The notes below the pieces were generated by a model. The model worked only from the letters and a program-made list of their open reading frames with translations, was not told where the DNA came from and ran no database searches. A stretch of 64,000 nucleotides of DNA from Phymatolithon calcareum (lineage: Eukaryota; Rhodophyta; Florideophyceae; Hapalidiales): positions 2,418,001 through 2,482,000 of the forward strand of contig OZ345362.1 of assembly GCA_977006965.1 (NCBI GenBank), read 5' to 3'. Shown in pieces: positions 1 through 10,157 of the stretch; position 1 is the first letter of the stretch; each line of letters begins with the position of its first letter. The position numbers were made by a program, and so were the translations under genes.

Positions 1-1
1 A

Positions 2-1048
2 GAGAAGATTACCTGTGGTGATGACCAAAGTGTGGAACTGAGTGCGAAAGGCAAGCAATTCTTGTCTCAAGTTTTTGCTCATTGTGACAAAGACGCCGAC
101 GGCATGTTGTCCCCGTCCGAGTTGAAAGCCGTATTTGCCGATTACCCTGACGCGCCCTTCTTTGTCACAAATCGAGAAGGTCCTTCTGTTCGTGTGATTC
201 ACAATGACCCCAAAAAGCGCGAGGAATATATGAGATTGGATGCGTTTTTAGCTCGCTGGGCCATGTACATACAAGACAGCCCAAATGACGCTCTTCTCTC
301 GCTTCTCTACATTGGATACGTTGATCCCCCGCAGTCTGCTTTGAAGGTGACGAAATCGCGCAAGAGAGATCGCTACACCAAAACGGTCAGCAGAGATGTA
401 TTTTCCGTACTCCTTCTTGGCAATAATCATTCCGAAAAATGTGACATCATTCGAGGCTTGGCTGATCGTAAAGCGACTGGTGAAGATACCCCTGGGCTTG
501 CCGCCGCTGCGACAATGAAGGATCCGGAAGGCCCTCCTGGCGGCAAGAAAGTGCTTGTTATGCGCGATACCCGTGGAGTTACACCGGAAAGCCTGCCCTC
601 CCTGAAGCCAACACTTGAAGGTGCAGACGTTATTTGCATCGTATTCAAAGCATCATCGGCTAATTCGTATGAGGTAGCCAAAGGGCTGTGGAAGCAGATT
701 GATGCCATGAAGGTTGAGATCAAGGTTCCCGTCGTTTTTGTAGCGTCGGTGGACGACGGAGAAGACGCCACTGTGATGGAACGGGCCGACGCGCTGTGCC
801 TTGAAGCACAATTACCGACCCCCGTGCGCGTGTCGATGAAAGACCGTATAACTGCAAACCTGTACAAGGATCTGCTTGGAGTAGCAATGCATCCGGATGT
901 GGCATGCCCAAACTACTACGAATCCTCTGGAACAAGCTCGTCCACCACAATTATTCAAGTCGCAGTTGGTACCTTGGCGATTAGCGGTCTACTGTACGGG
1001 GCGAAGCGTCTTTACGATTACTTGACAACAAAGCCGACCACGAATTAA
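2..1048 (+). CDS. MIRO: Mitochondrial Rho GTPase (MIRO), C-terminal part
   Basis: The frame is open from base 2 and has no credible start, so the gene begins outside the window. Numbering from the codon at nt 32, an EF-hand loop lies at residues 19-30 (D19, D21, D23, G24, E30), followed by the linker typical of the second EF-hand pair, a GTPase-like domain (about 123-290) and a C-terminal hydrophobic helix (about 307-322) with a short basic tail. That order (EF-hand, C-terminal GTPase, tail anchor) is diagnostic of MIRO, the outer-mitochondrial-membrane adaptor that links mitochondria to motors and ER contacts and senses Ca2+. The C-terminal GTPase is degenerate: the P-loop region reads LLGNNHSEKCD without the GK[S/T] signature, and no NKxD motif is visible. 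The sequence ends with TAA at 1046-1048. No intron is seen in this part. The first GTPase and first EF-hand should lie to the left. The family call is confident; GTP binding by this domain is doubtful. Confidence 0.85.
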   Translation, partial: EKITCGDDQSVELSAKGKQFLSQVFAHCDKDADGMLSPSELKAVFADYPDAPFFVTNREGPSVRVIHNDPKKREEYMRLDAFLARWAMYIQDSPNDALLSLLYIGYVDPPQSALKVTKSRKRDRYTKTVSRDVFSVLLLGNNHSEKCDIIRGLADRKATGEDTPGLAAAATMKDPEGPPGGKKVLVMRDTRGVTPESLPSLKPTLEGADVICIVFKASSANSYEVAKGLWKQIDAMKVEIKVPVVFVASVDDGEDATVMERADALCLEAQLPTPVRVSMKDRITANLYKDLLGVAMHPDVACPNYYESSGTSSSTTIIQVAVGTLAISGLLYGAKRLYDYLTTKPTTN

Positions 1049-1423
1049 TCGGCTAAGTGGGCATTATCCGGAGAACAGCATCATAATCGTAAGCACTGAA
1101 CGTTTTGATACAGGTTTTTGGGGCAAGTTTATTTTCCTTGAATGGGTGTGGGCTGTTTAAGGATAGAGTGGCACAGTCAAATGGTTGACTTTGCGGCTTC
1201 AGGTGCATCGTACGGCGAAGGCGTCTTTGGGTCAATTGTTTGAAGAATAGTACAAGGGATCCATTTCGCACTGAGTTGTGGAACACAATGGACTATGTCG
1301 TTCTGTGCTTTCGCTCATGTGCCTCCGCTATCCCCTTTCCGGATGGAGTTAGATATGAAATAAGAATTTCAAAGTAAAGAAACGAAACACACGTCTTCAA
1401 TACGATGCCTGTCTCCGTCGCGC
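1049..1423. other. Intergenic spacer after MIRO
   Basis: No supported gene. Short open frames on the minus strand have no recognisable domain. Confidence 0.5.
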
Positions 1424-2075
1424 ATGGCCTGCAATAACAGAAACAAAGTATCAACTTCCTCGTGCACGAAGTGACCGTACCCGCGGAATACCTCTTCTCC
1501 CCGAATCTCAGTGCAGACAGCGATTTCGGCACGACGCCTGTCGATAATCTTCTTCATGCTGCCAATATCATGGCTGCGAGCGCTTCTGCTATTGCATCCC
1601 CCATTTTTTGCACCCCATCGACTGCAAGCCATTCCAGCCGTGGACACTTTTTCCGCGGTTTCCAACGGCTCCTCAGATAACGGGAGGATGTTCTCAGAAA
1701 TCGGCATCGACTGTGTGCGAAAACACAGTATGAAGCGGCCGACCGTCGGGTGTGACATCTGCCACTGAATGTTAATGACTCAACGGTGGTCCCCAAGCAC
1801 AGACGTGCGGTGCATGAGAAGTTGAAGGAGTTCAAGTGCCACATCTGTCAGCGCCGATTTGCAGATAAATCCAACATGAAGAAACATATACAAGCCCACC
1901 ATGATCAATGTCGTTCGCAAGTGCGATCAGTGCGCCAAGGTATTCAGTTTTGATGACGGTCTTCGTCGTTACATTAACAACTGCCATCTTTGGACTTCGG
2001 ACGTACCAATGCATTTTATGACACTTTTCTGTCAAGCAGCGGACGCATAGAAAATGCGTGCACCGAGCAGTTTCG
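1424..2075 (+). pseudogene. Decayed four-finger C2H2 zinc-finger gene
   Basis: This is a broken copy of the family whose intact members lie at 47,529-48,224 and 58,896-59,576 (both minus). An ATG at 1424 gives MACNN; after a 1-nt shift the frame reads KQSINFL, identical to the intact gene near 59.6 kb, followed by a PVDNLLHAANIM stretch matching its IDDLLNASQF. After further shifts come remnants of all four fingers: CDICH then a stop (finger 1), EFKCHICQRRFADKSNMKKH (finger 2), RKCDQCAKVFSFDDGLRR (finger 3), and GLRTYQCIL, stop, HFSVKQRTHRK (finger 4). At least three frameshifts and two internal stops rule out a function as this protein. The copy keeps the family's N-terminal motif and finger order, so it is a whole-gene duplicate that decayed. 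It probably once acted as a nuclear DNA-binding protein. Confidence 0.85.
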
Positions 2076-2094
2076 GAAGGCCAGCGGGTATCCA

Positions 2095-2600
2095 TTGCTT
2101 AGAAGGACTTTTTCTAGTGGCCAGAATGTGTTTCGTTGGAATGATGGACTTCATTTGCTACCTGCTTCCTGTCGTTTTCACGAATTAGTTCAGAAGCTCA
2201 ATGCGTTGTCACTCTTCCTGCTTTCGACTGAAACAAGACAGTCGCTCACACGTGTTCCGTTGTCCCAATAACTGGACGGACTTGGACAGCTCTTGTACAG
2301 TGCAGAAGATCTACAGATATACCAACACTGCCGCCAACATCGGCAGTTGCGGACTTAAGGAGCTGCTTGGATTCCCACGTCCTCCATACTTGACGAAAAA
2401 CGGCTCCATTCCCTCCTTGATTTTACTACTGTAGTACAAACTTTTCTGGTCATTACCCTCCGGGGATCACTCGCACTTTGGGCGGTGACACTTCACATTT
2501 GTACGGCCATGATCAGCTCATCCTTCGTTGTTATTGGTCGCACATATTTTGTTAAGTTCGCAAGTAGACCGACAAAGACTACGTGCAATGATATCTTTGA
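2095..2600 (+). repeat. Dispersed repeat R1, copy 1
   Basis: About 0.5 kb is recognisably the same sequence as the reverse strand of about 63,090-63,620. Shared blocks include GACGGACTTGGACAGCTCTT, TTCAGAAGCTCAATG and GGGGATCACT, with small indels between them. The two copies sit at opposite ends of the window in inverted orientation. No protein family is recognised and the shared frames are interrupted, so it looks like an old mobile or segmental repeat. Confidence 0.7.
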
Positions 2601-2811
2601 TCGAAGGCAGAACAAAAATGTAAAGAGAAATTCTAATTTCTTAGGCGGAGCTGCAGTGCATGTGAGATTCTCATTCTTAGAAGAAAATTGCTTATGGGGG
2701 ACAAAAAAATGAACCTGGCCACCTTCCTGGCCGTCTATTGAATACTTGTCAACAAGTACTACACATTAGAGAACCAAATGGATTAAGCAAAATCAGCTTC
2801 GTTGTGCATTC

Positions 2812-4167
2812 CTAAAGTATGGGCCCAACCTTGGCACGGCTCCGCTGAACTCGTCTCACTTTCTTCTTCGGCAAGGTAATAAACATGTCTTCAATTCCTT
2901 TCTCCTCGTTCTGGTCATTCCCTTTCCTTGCTTTTCTTTCGCTCCCACCCGTTTCACCATCACGGGCAATCTGCGTTTTCGTTTTCCTTTTCAAAGACTT
3001 TCCCTTCTTCATCACTTTCTTAACGCCTCCACCAGCTCTATCTTTGAAATCAGAAAGCTCTGCAATAAACAAAGTATTATGCGCGATACCCGCATACGCA
3101 TCCCCAAACTTTCCCCTGAAAAAGTCGCCAATGCTCTCGTAAACTCTCGGCGTCAAAGACTTTGCCGCCAAAGACGGTATATACCGGATTGCAATATTCC
3201 ACACATGCGTATCACAAGGAATCTCGCCCAACTGGTCCATGCTCATTAGCGCAATACAACCGGCAACCTTCCTGCCAATTCCAGGAAATTGAATAAGCTC
3301 GTCCGAGACTTCCTTCCTATTCTTCGTGCGAAGACTAATCAAGTATTCATATGGCGTGACACCCTTTTTGTGTGCAATTCGGGCAAGAGTTTTTGCACTG
3401 CCGACGATAAACTTGGCACGGTATCCAAATCCGGCAGCTCGCAAATCATCTTCGCGAGCACGCTTTGCGATTTGTTCGACGCTCGGAAAAGAGAAGTACC
3501 GCTGTCCACGGTACTCACCCACGCACTTGCCGTATTCCTCCGCGAGATGAGTGACCATTGTCGAAATGCGTTTGATGTTGTTGTTTGACGAGCAGATGAA
3601 GGCGAAAAAGCACTCTACCGGAGGTTGCCGCAACATCCGCGCCCCGCGATAGTGCGGGAATAATCTGCTAAAGTTTTCGTCGGCAGAGCAGAAATTCTCT
3701 ACTACTGGCCGAAGATCGAAATCGGATTGCAAGTAGTCACGCAGTTCCTCGTCAACCGAGTCGTATAAAGGTTTCTTCACGGCTGGTTCGAGACGGAAAT
3801 AAACTGTCTCCGGTTCACCTCCAGGGAGCTCTTCCTCCTGCTGCCGCAGCACCACAAGGCGGTTCGACAAAACGCCTGCCCATTCGCGGTAAAGCTCCCT
3901 GTGCGTCGCCCATGATATCAGCCCGAGATCGCGCCACCGAAACGACTGCCCTCCTGGCAGAGTCAGTGACAATCTTAAATATCCGTCAGGCACTGTGATT
4001 CGTCTCCAGTCCCGCGCGCTACATGTTTCGCATACGCGCGCTTCGCTTCGTGCACTCATCTTCGCAATCATGCGAGGATGTAAGACAGAGACGAATAGCG
4101 GGCGGCGTGGCAATAGCATGGAAGGGAAAGCGAGACGACTAGCAAAGAGGCTACGTCGGGGAAGCAC
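2812..4167 (-). CDS. OGG1: 8-oxoguanine DNA glycosylase/AP lyase OGG1
   Basis: The 451-aa intronless ORF is a bifunctional base-excision-repair enzyme that removes 8-oxoG paired with C and nicks the abasic site. An OGG N-terminal domain (about 55-175, with GQSFRW at 73-78) is followed by the helix-hairpin-helix GPD fold: SNNNIKRI near 194-201, GYRAKFI near 248-254, the hairpin FPGIGRKVAGC at 294-304 with catalytic Lys300, and CDTHVW with catalytic Asp319. The C-terminal 70 residues are highly basic (KKVMKKGKSLKRK), a likely nuclear localisation signal. The N-terminus is Arg-rich and amphipathic with Mets at 1, 17, 33 and 37. An MLPRRSLF / MLLPRRPLF repeat suggests a mitochondrial presequence with internal starts for a nuclear form; that is inference. 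I kept the first Met. Known OGG1 proteins are about 320-420 aa, and the extra length is at both ends. It runs opposite to MIRO and no operon-like link is implied. Confidence 0.93.
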   Translation of the reverse strand: MLPRRSLFASRLAFPSMLLPRRPLFVSVLHPRMIAKMSARSEARVCETCSARDWRRITVPDGYLRLSLTLPGGQSFRWRDLGLISWATHRELYREWAGVLSNRLVVLRQQEEELPGGEPETVYFRLEPAVKKPLYDSVDEELRDYLQSDFDLRPVVENFCSADENFSRLFPHYRGARMLRQPPVECFFAFICSSNNNIKRISTMVTHLAEEYGKCVGEYRGQRYFSFPSVEQIAKRAREDDLRAAGFGYRAKFIVGSAKTLARIAHKKGVTPYEYLISLRTKNRKEVSDELIQFPGIGRKVAGCIALMSMDQLGEIPCDTHVWNIAIRYIPSLAAKSLTPRVYESIGDFFRGKFGDAYAGIAHNTLFIAELSDFKDRAGGGVKKVMKKGKSLKRKTKTQIARDGETGGSERKARKGNDQNEEKGIEDMFITLPKKKVRRVQRSRAKVGPIL

Positions 4168-5978
4168 GTTGCTTTGGCATGGAATACGATTGGCTTATAT
4201 TATTGCATCATTGTTGAGATGGTGCATTTCAATGAGAAATGTTTTTTAAAATTTTTAACTAAGAATCCATGCACATAACAGCCGAGACAAAATGGCCTTC
4301 ATAATACGGGGCTCGAAAAATTATCAAATCCGCTATTTACTCCATAGAAAAGAAAATGGTGCCAATAGCTTCGGAACCTTCCGATATATCGATTGCCAAC
4401 TTCATCTTAAAGGTGAGCGCTTTCTCACTGCAGCCAGAGTACACAAGAGAAAGGGCGATTTAGGTGCAAAATAATAAATTGGAAATCATATTATGATAAC
4501 CATCGTTTAGGGGAGTGAAAAGCACTTCTCTTGCGGCCATGATCCGATGTGAAGGAAGCGAAAAGCTAAATATTGCACCTAAGCTGGCCAAAAAGACACG
4601 CAATTCGAACGCCAGCTATACTGTTAGAGTTTGCACTATATCCGCTATCCCATGCACTGGGCCTCGGCGCTACCGGGATCGTAGCGGATTTGATACTTTT
4701 CACCACCCCGTATTCTTGTGTCCCGGCTGTTACATGGATTCTTAGTTAAAAAATGTTTTTGGTGCTCGATGGAAACGCTTCAACTTGCGAGCATCCATCA
4801 GTCTGGAGCAAGATAAATAGCCGGTGAAAACATTCACAGAACATAGAGCACAGAATTGAATTGTACTGGGTTCTGCATTTCCCTCAAGCGAGGTTAGCAG
4901 CGCTTCGAAGGGCAGAGCCGTCGAGTCACTATGACTTTCGAAACTAAATATTATTTTCTCTCAACCTTGACTGCGGTGGAATTGCCAGTAACCCTTTTGG
5001 GGGTTACCAAAGGGGTTACCAAAGGGTTACCAGGGTGGTAACCCAAAAAACCTCAGTTACCACTGTGCAGGGGGTTTACATACACAGCTTACACTAATTC
5101 AAGAGCCAAAAATAATTAAAATACTTTGATTGGGAGCCTTCACTTTCGTGCTTATTTTGAGCATGTCAGTGTTACAACAGGAAAGTGCGGCTCAAATGAC
5201 CAAGCTCATAGATAGTGACGACGTGCTTGCTAAAAAAGTCTCAAACAGTTGAAATGCGACAGATGTAGCTGCAGCACCATCAAGCTTGAGCGTGACATGA
5301 ACTTTTTACTCACTTTGCAAACTCAGTGGTTGATTTTCACACCAACAGAAGCCGTCATCCCATTTGCAGTATTTATTTTCTTACTCGACAGAGTTAAGTG
5401 GATTCCAACACCGCTCTCGAAAGTAGCTGTACAATCTGAATTGGCCGGTTGTCGACGAGAAGTACGGAGTTAATTGTAATCACTCGGGTTTCGCTTGCAA
5501 GCAGTATGACTGGACCACGAGATTCTCTAAGAACCTCGTGGACTAAATGAAACCCACACCGGAATCAGCACGATAACGCGGTATCGAAATTTATGACCCG
5601 GCACTGCAAACCATGGGACTTATTCCTCCTAAATATGAAGGAATAATTATGACGACGGTGACGAACATACGTAGGCCTCAAGCCCGACAGTTTCTTTCTT
5701 TCATTGCAGAAACGTAATTAAGTTAGCACCTGAGGATATTTGCAAGCATACCCTCATTGTGCACGAATTTGAGTAATTCGAGCGGTTTCTCATTCCAAAT
5801 TTTCTATACCGTTTTTGGTCTCAACTCTATCAATATTCTGGCGTCTTGATAACGTTCGTCCACTACAGCGTAGGAGTAGATGCCCAACGGTCTCCTTAGT
5901 TCTCACTCAGCAGGCCTTACGTATGTTGGAAGTTTAACTGCTTGTCATGACACACGTTTCGTCAAAGTTAAAGCAGGG
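4168..5978. other. Intergenic region, no supported gene
   Basis: About 1.8 kb of AT-rich sequence with only short open frames and no domain. The one structured spot is the GGTTACC cluster at 4985-5052, listed separately. Confidence 0.5.
4985..5052. repeat. GGTTACC direct and inverted repeat cluster
   Basis: GGTTACC or its complement GGTAACC occurs about five times in under 70 bp, three times directly as GGGTTACCAAAG-type units. The inverted copies (AGTAACCCTTTTGG against CCAAAGGGGTTAC) can fold into a hairpin. Confidence 0.65.
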
Positions 5979-6592
5979 GAATGTTACTGTAGAGGGGGAG
6001 TAAAGCAACTATTTGATGTAACATAAATTTAAGTGGAAAAGGCGCAAGCATTGTGCCAGGTAAATTATGAACATTTTTGGTATCAAAAAAATACCGTGAA
6101 AACAAAGAACTCGCCGATGCAACAATCGGACGTTGGTAGTTGTTGGCCAATAGGAACGTTCAATGGCGACTGCGACGACGACATTTGGGATTACAGTGCA
6201 CATGAGCGCCGTAAGGGTTGCTTTAGTTTGTACGGCTCTGATGGGCGTTGTAATTGCTGGAGGAAATAAATGGAGAAAACTGTGATGTGGTCGCATGTGA
6301 TAGGTTAATGCGAGAACGCTTAATACGGCCCTTTTGTGCACTGCACACCGCGCTTAGTCCATAAGCATTAATTCCAGATATTTCTATCCACAAAATGTAT
6401 CCTGCAACGAGAGCATCTCTCACATTGGGATTTCCCAATGTTCCAGAAAACTTACGGCTAATCTTCTATTTCATGCAAAATTCTATGATACCGTCGGACT
6501 CCACTCGCAATGTTTCATATGCGCCCAGCAATTTTCGATCATAACAACCGGTATGATAGGGGGTCTGCCTTACTCCCCCTCTAACATTCCAC
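5979..6592. repeat. Inverted LTR-start-like sequences flanking 0.6 kb
   Basis: At 5979-6004 the plus strand reads GGAATGTTA, three extra bases, then GAGGGGGAGTAA. Its reverse complement without the extra bases lies at 6568-6592. TGTTAG followed by a G-rich stretch resembles a Copia LTR 5' end, so this may be two LTR starts facing each other or the ends of a foldback element. The interior (6005-6567) has no recognised gene. Confidence 0.45.
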
Positions 6593-6599
6593 TGGTTAA

Positions 6600-6895
6600 A
6601 GTATTACAAGAGTATGAAAAGCATACCCCCTGACTCAGTATGAAAAATGATGAACTTTGGCATATTACATGTGTCATTCGGTATGATAAGATTAGTTTAG
6701 GGTTACTTGGGTCTCCGTCGTGAACACGGCCCATACTAAATATCTGACTAGATTCGGACGAGACCGAGCTCAGGTCTGTATAGCCTGAACCTGAGGTCGG
6801 CCAAATGAATAAACCAAGGAAGCAACCTTCACCTCTCAACTTGCAACTCTCAACCTATAATTCCGATAATCTCCAACGACAGGTTTTGGGCCCTG
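6600..6895 (+). repeat. 3' part of a Copia-type LTR plus primer-binding site
   Basis: AATAAACCAAG at about 6806 matches the polyadenylation region of the solo LTR at 26,574. The segment ends CCAACGACA at 6881 and is followed at once by GGTTTTGGGCCCTG, which resembles the internal tRNA-iMet-type primer-binding site used by some Copia elements. No clear LTR 5' end is preserved. Confidence 0.5.
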
Positions 6896-7499
6896 TCAAC
6901 GCGCAACCACAGCAATGCTTCGTTTTCATTATCATCTCCGCCGCTCTTATTCGCCGCCGATCTTCTTCGTCTTCGTCAAGAACCGTCATAGTCGTCATAC
7001 GGTATCGTCATCTTCGTCTTCCGCAGGCCCCTTTTTTCGAGGAAGGGGGAGGTCTCCTTTGTGGACTCCGCACGCCCTGGTGCCTCGGCCGCGAAAGATC
7101 CTCTCTTACCACAGAACTCAGGCTATTTCAGTAACAGACGCTCTGTCCTTGAAACAAGGTGCTTATTCGACTCTGGTGCCCGCGCCACTCTTCTCTTGTT
7201 CCAGGTCAGCGAACAGAAAGCTAGGAAGCCCAATATCTTTCACCGCGTTGTTCTATTTGTGGATTTTATTCTATTAACGTCATGCAATGCGTGTTTCCGA
7301 CTGCAGATTCAGGTGTACCAAAACGCCACAAGAGGTATACGGCTTCGAGCCATCCCCAGATCAAGGTCCGGATCACTCTGACTCGAAATAATTTCTTATA
7401 CGGGATAGACCGCCTTGATAGTTGACCTTGTGTCGACTCGCAATGGACTCCCGGAACGGATCCTCGACAAGGTTTTCAAGACCCCAAATTGCCGAATTG

Positions 7500-8640
7500 G
7501 ACCACGCGCAAGGAACGCTGAAGGTCGAAAAACTCAATGAGACAAATATACATGCTTAGAAACAGTAAATTCATCTAGTACTATTGTTTCGCGAACTCGA
7601 TGCGTCCATCGAGGACGATCCACCGGCACTGGAATCGGAAGAACTTAAGCTCTGGCGTCGAATTGATAATAAAATAAAGGCTGTATTGGTCTATCTCTCT
7701 CAGATCAACATCTTGAGCACGTACAGGATGTTGAAACGGTAAAAATATGGCTATCGTTACTCAATATCTTCGAGCGCCACATTCTTCTCAATCAATTGGC
7801 TGCTTACGTCAAGTTCTATACCGCCACCATGTTAGAGGACGAGAAAATTCTGCCCAACACCAATCGCATTCGCCAGCTCGCTTCCACCCTGAAGACAATG
7901 GGTGAAGATATTGATGCAAGGAAATGGCAATCGCAGTGCTCAACGAACTTTCCGATCGCTTTGAGAGTCTTATGGATGCTCTCAGAAACGAGGAAGAATC
8001 CTTCTCTCTAGATTTCTTCAAGAGTCGTCTTCTTCAGGAAGAGCAGCGTATTGATATGCACATCGAAGCATCAAACGTAAAATCCAAGACGGATACTCTG
8101 TTTACTGCCAGGCGTGACGGAACACAGCTCCGTGACCACTGTGAATCAAGCATGACACTCATCTCGCTCGTCAATGTTATAAAGGTCACAATAAAAATCG
8201 GTTAAGCCTTCTGCTTTCCCGAGCGATGAAACCGAGCATGTCCGAGTCTTGGCTTTTTCCGATTTCGTATAACTCATGGAAAAGGTGCGAAACACTGACA
8301 TTCCCGAAAATTCCAAGACATGGATTATTGATTCAGGTTCCACCTCTCACATTACATCCGATCACTCAATCTTCTGCTCCTATACCGAGTTGTCGTCAAC
8401 TGTCGAAGTGGAAACAAGAGTTCAGCGAAAATTGCTGGAAAAGGTGATGCCATTATTGCGATTAACGTTAAAGGGAAATAGTGAAAGTGTAAACTAAGGG
8501 ATATACTGCATATACCGGCCTTCGGCTACTCGTTCCTATCCGTGTCGAAAATTGATGAATGTGGTTATGGGATAACATTTAAAGGAGGCTCATGTTATGT
8601 TAAAGCACATGACGTGACAGTCGCAACAGATTGGTCGATG
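7500..8640 (+). pseudogene. copia-A gag-protease relic
   Basis: Ty1/Copia polyprotein debris read across three frames. The UBN2-type gag starts near KVEKLNET, continues through ELDASIEDDPPALESEE, NKIKAVLVYLS and KFYTATMLEDEKILP, and reaches RFESLMDALRNEEESFSLDF and LLQEEQRIDMHI (about 7500-8070). A broken zinc knuckle (RQCYKGHNKNR, about 8170) and the aspartic protease WIIDSGSTSHIT (about 8320, DSG active site intact) follow. The frame then continues FGYSFLSVSKIDECGYGITF and CYVKAHDVTVAT, the usual link to the pre-integrase domain, and is lost after about 8640. Many stops and shifts make it non-functional. A partial LTR and primer-binding site lie upstream at 6600-6895. No integrase or RT of this copy is found downstream. 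Confidence 0.85.
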
Positions 8641-9589
8641 ATGGGTGTCTTGGCCTCGTAGGCTATTTGTGTCTCGGCTACTCTCGATAGCATCTTAGCA
8701 CCTGATATCATGAGATTCTTCCGCACAAGTTCTGTCAGCTTCAATGATTCATAGGAAAATTGATACGGCTGAGGAACCAAAAAGACGGAGCCTTAGACTA
8801 GTGAATAGTTTCTCAAAGGTCTGAATCCGTTTGAGTTCTTTCCAGCGGGAACCGGCAATTTGGACGCGTTTGTTGACAGAGAATAAGGGTTCACCGTATC
8901 CAGACTGCATTATGACAAGCTATTTGAATTTAGGAGTGTTTTCTAGCTCTTCGGCTTCTAGGTGGACGCGTTAAACTTGTTTTGTGCCTTTTCCTGTTTT
9001 GATTCTTTCATCAGCTGGTATCCGAGTGATCCGACACGGGAAGCTACCGTCTGGTTGCGAAGTTTCGAAACGAGGCCCTATTGCTCCTCTGTGAGACGGA
9101 GTGCTTCTCGAGGCTCGTCGTCAAAGCATTCGACGAAGACGCGCATTTATCTTCTGCTATTTACCCGAGCAATGGTGCTCATGTGCTAGTCCAGCCGACT
9201 GAAGTCGTTCATTGTATCCCACATCTTTCTTGCCATTGTTGACAGAAGGGCAAAATTATCAACAAATATGATGGTACCGAGAGGATATTTTAACCTGTGG
9301 CTATGTTTCATGGTTTTATGATTTCAAAGATTATGACGTGCAGGCTTTCGTGGCCAGGGAGCTTTGGATCAGAAATGCGTGGATGCGGTTCATGCTATAA
9401 TCTGTCACGTCTGGAATCACACAGGATTAGTATTAGGACAGGCTTTCGATAGGGGATCCGCTGGTAACAAACAGATAATTTTGAAGAGGAAAGCTCCAAC
9501 AGTGAAGGAAGGAAAACTTAGCAGTGGTAGCAGCGGACCGGTTGTCAGATATTTGCTTGCTTCATGATGAACACTCGAGTCTGAAAAGG
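8641..9589. other. Uncharacterised spacer between two Copia relics
   Basis: No domain recognised on either strand. The segment may hold LTR or leader sequence of copia-B, but I cannot point to LTR ends. Confidence 0.4.
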
Positions 9590-10035
9590 CACAATTGATT
9601 TTTGTGGTCAAACCAAGTGGAGCTACTATTGCAAAGCAAGAGGCTATGAAAGTTTGTTGACGGAACGGCAAGTTTGGGCGTTACAGCCTAGTCGGAGCAG
9701 GCGGAAAATTTACACGAAGATGAAAAGCTGGCGCTGGGAGAACTACTTCTCAATGTCGAATTCGTCAAATTTCCGCAGATGGAAGCGAAAAAGACTGCAA
9801 AATAAGTATGGGATACGCTGGAAGACACTCATAGAAATCAGTGCATCGCGAATGAGAACGAACTGCGCAGAATACTGTTCACGGGGACAGCAAATCCATC
9901 CAGGATTTCTTGAATGAAATTTTTGACATCGAGAACAGGCTCTCTCTCGGAACATATACGGTTAATATACATAACAAAATGTAAGCGCTTCTAGAGGTCT
10001 CACCGAAGGAATTTGAAATCATTAAAGTCGTGCTG
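9590..10035 (+). pseudogene. copia-B gag, first part (interrupted by a transposon)
   Basis: UBN2-type gag in shifted frames: AQLIFVVKPSGATIAKQEA, LLLNVEFVKFPQMEAKKTAK, VWDTLEDTHRNQCIANENEL, IQDFLNEIFDIENRLSLGTY, and EVSPKEFEIIKVVL ending at 10,035. The frame stops exactly at the left end of the Harbinger-like element and resumes beyond it at 13,088 as ENDDV. The codons GTG CTG before the insertion and GAG AAT after it join in frame once one CTG repeat is removed. Several stops and shifts mark it as dead. Confidence 0.8.
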
Positions 10036-10068
10036 GGGGCTGCGGGAAAATTGTCAAATGTGGGAAAT

Positions 10069-10108
10069 TTCCGGCAATTGGATTGGAAATGGGCCAATTG
10101 CCGAAATA
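10069..10108. repeat. Subterminal hairpin inside Harb-1
   Basis: CGGCAATTGG and CCAATTGCCG form a perfect 10-bp inverted repeat around a 12-nt loop, about 35 bp inside the left end of the transposon. It could be a transposase-binding or structural site. Confidence 0.6.
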
Positions 10109-10157
10109 TTACAAATTTCAAATTAGGCGTTTTTACGAATCTGCCATCCACTCCAGC

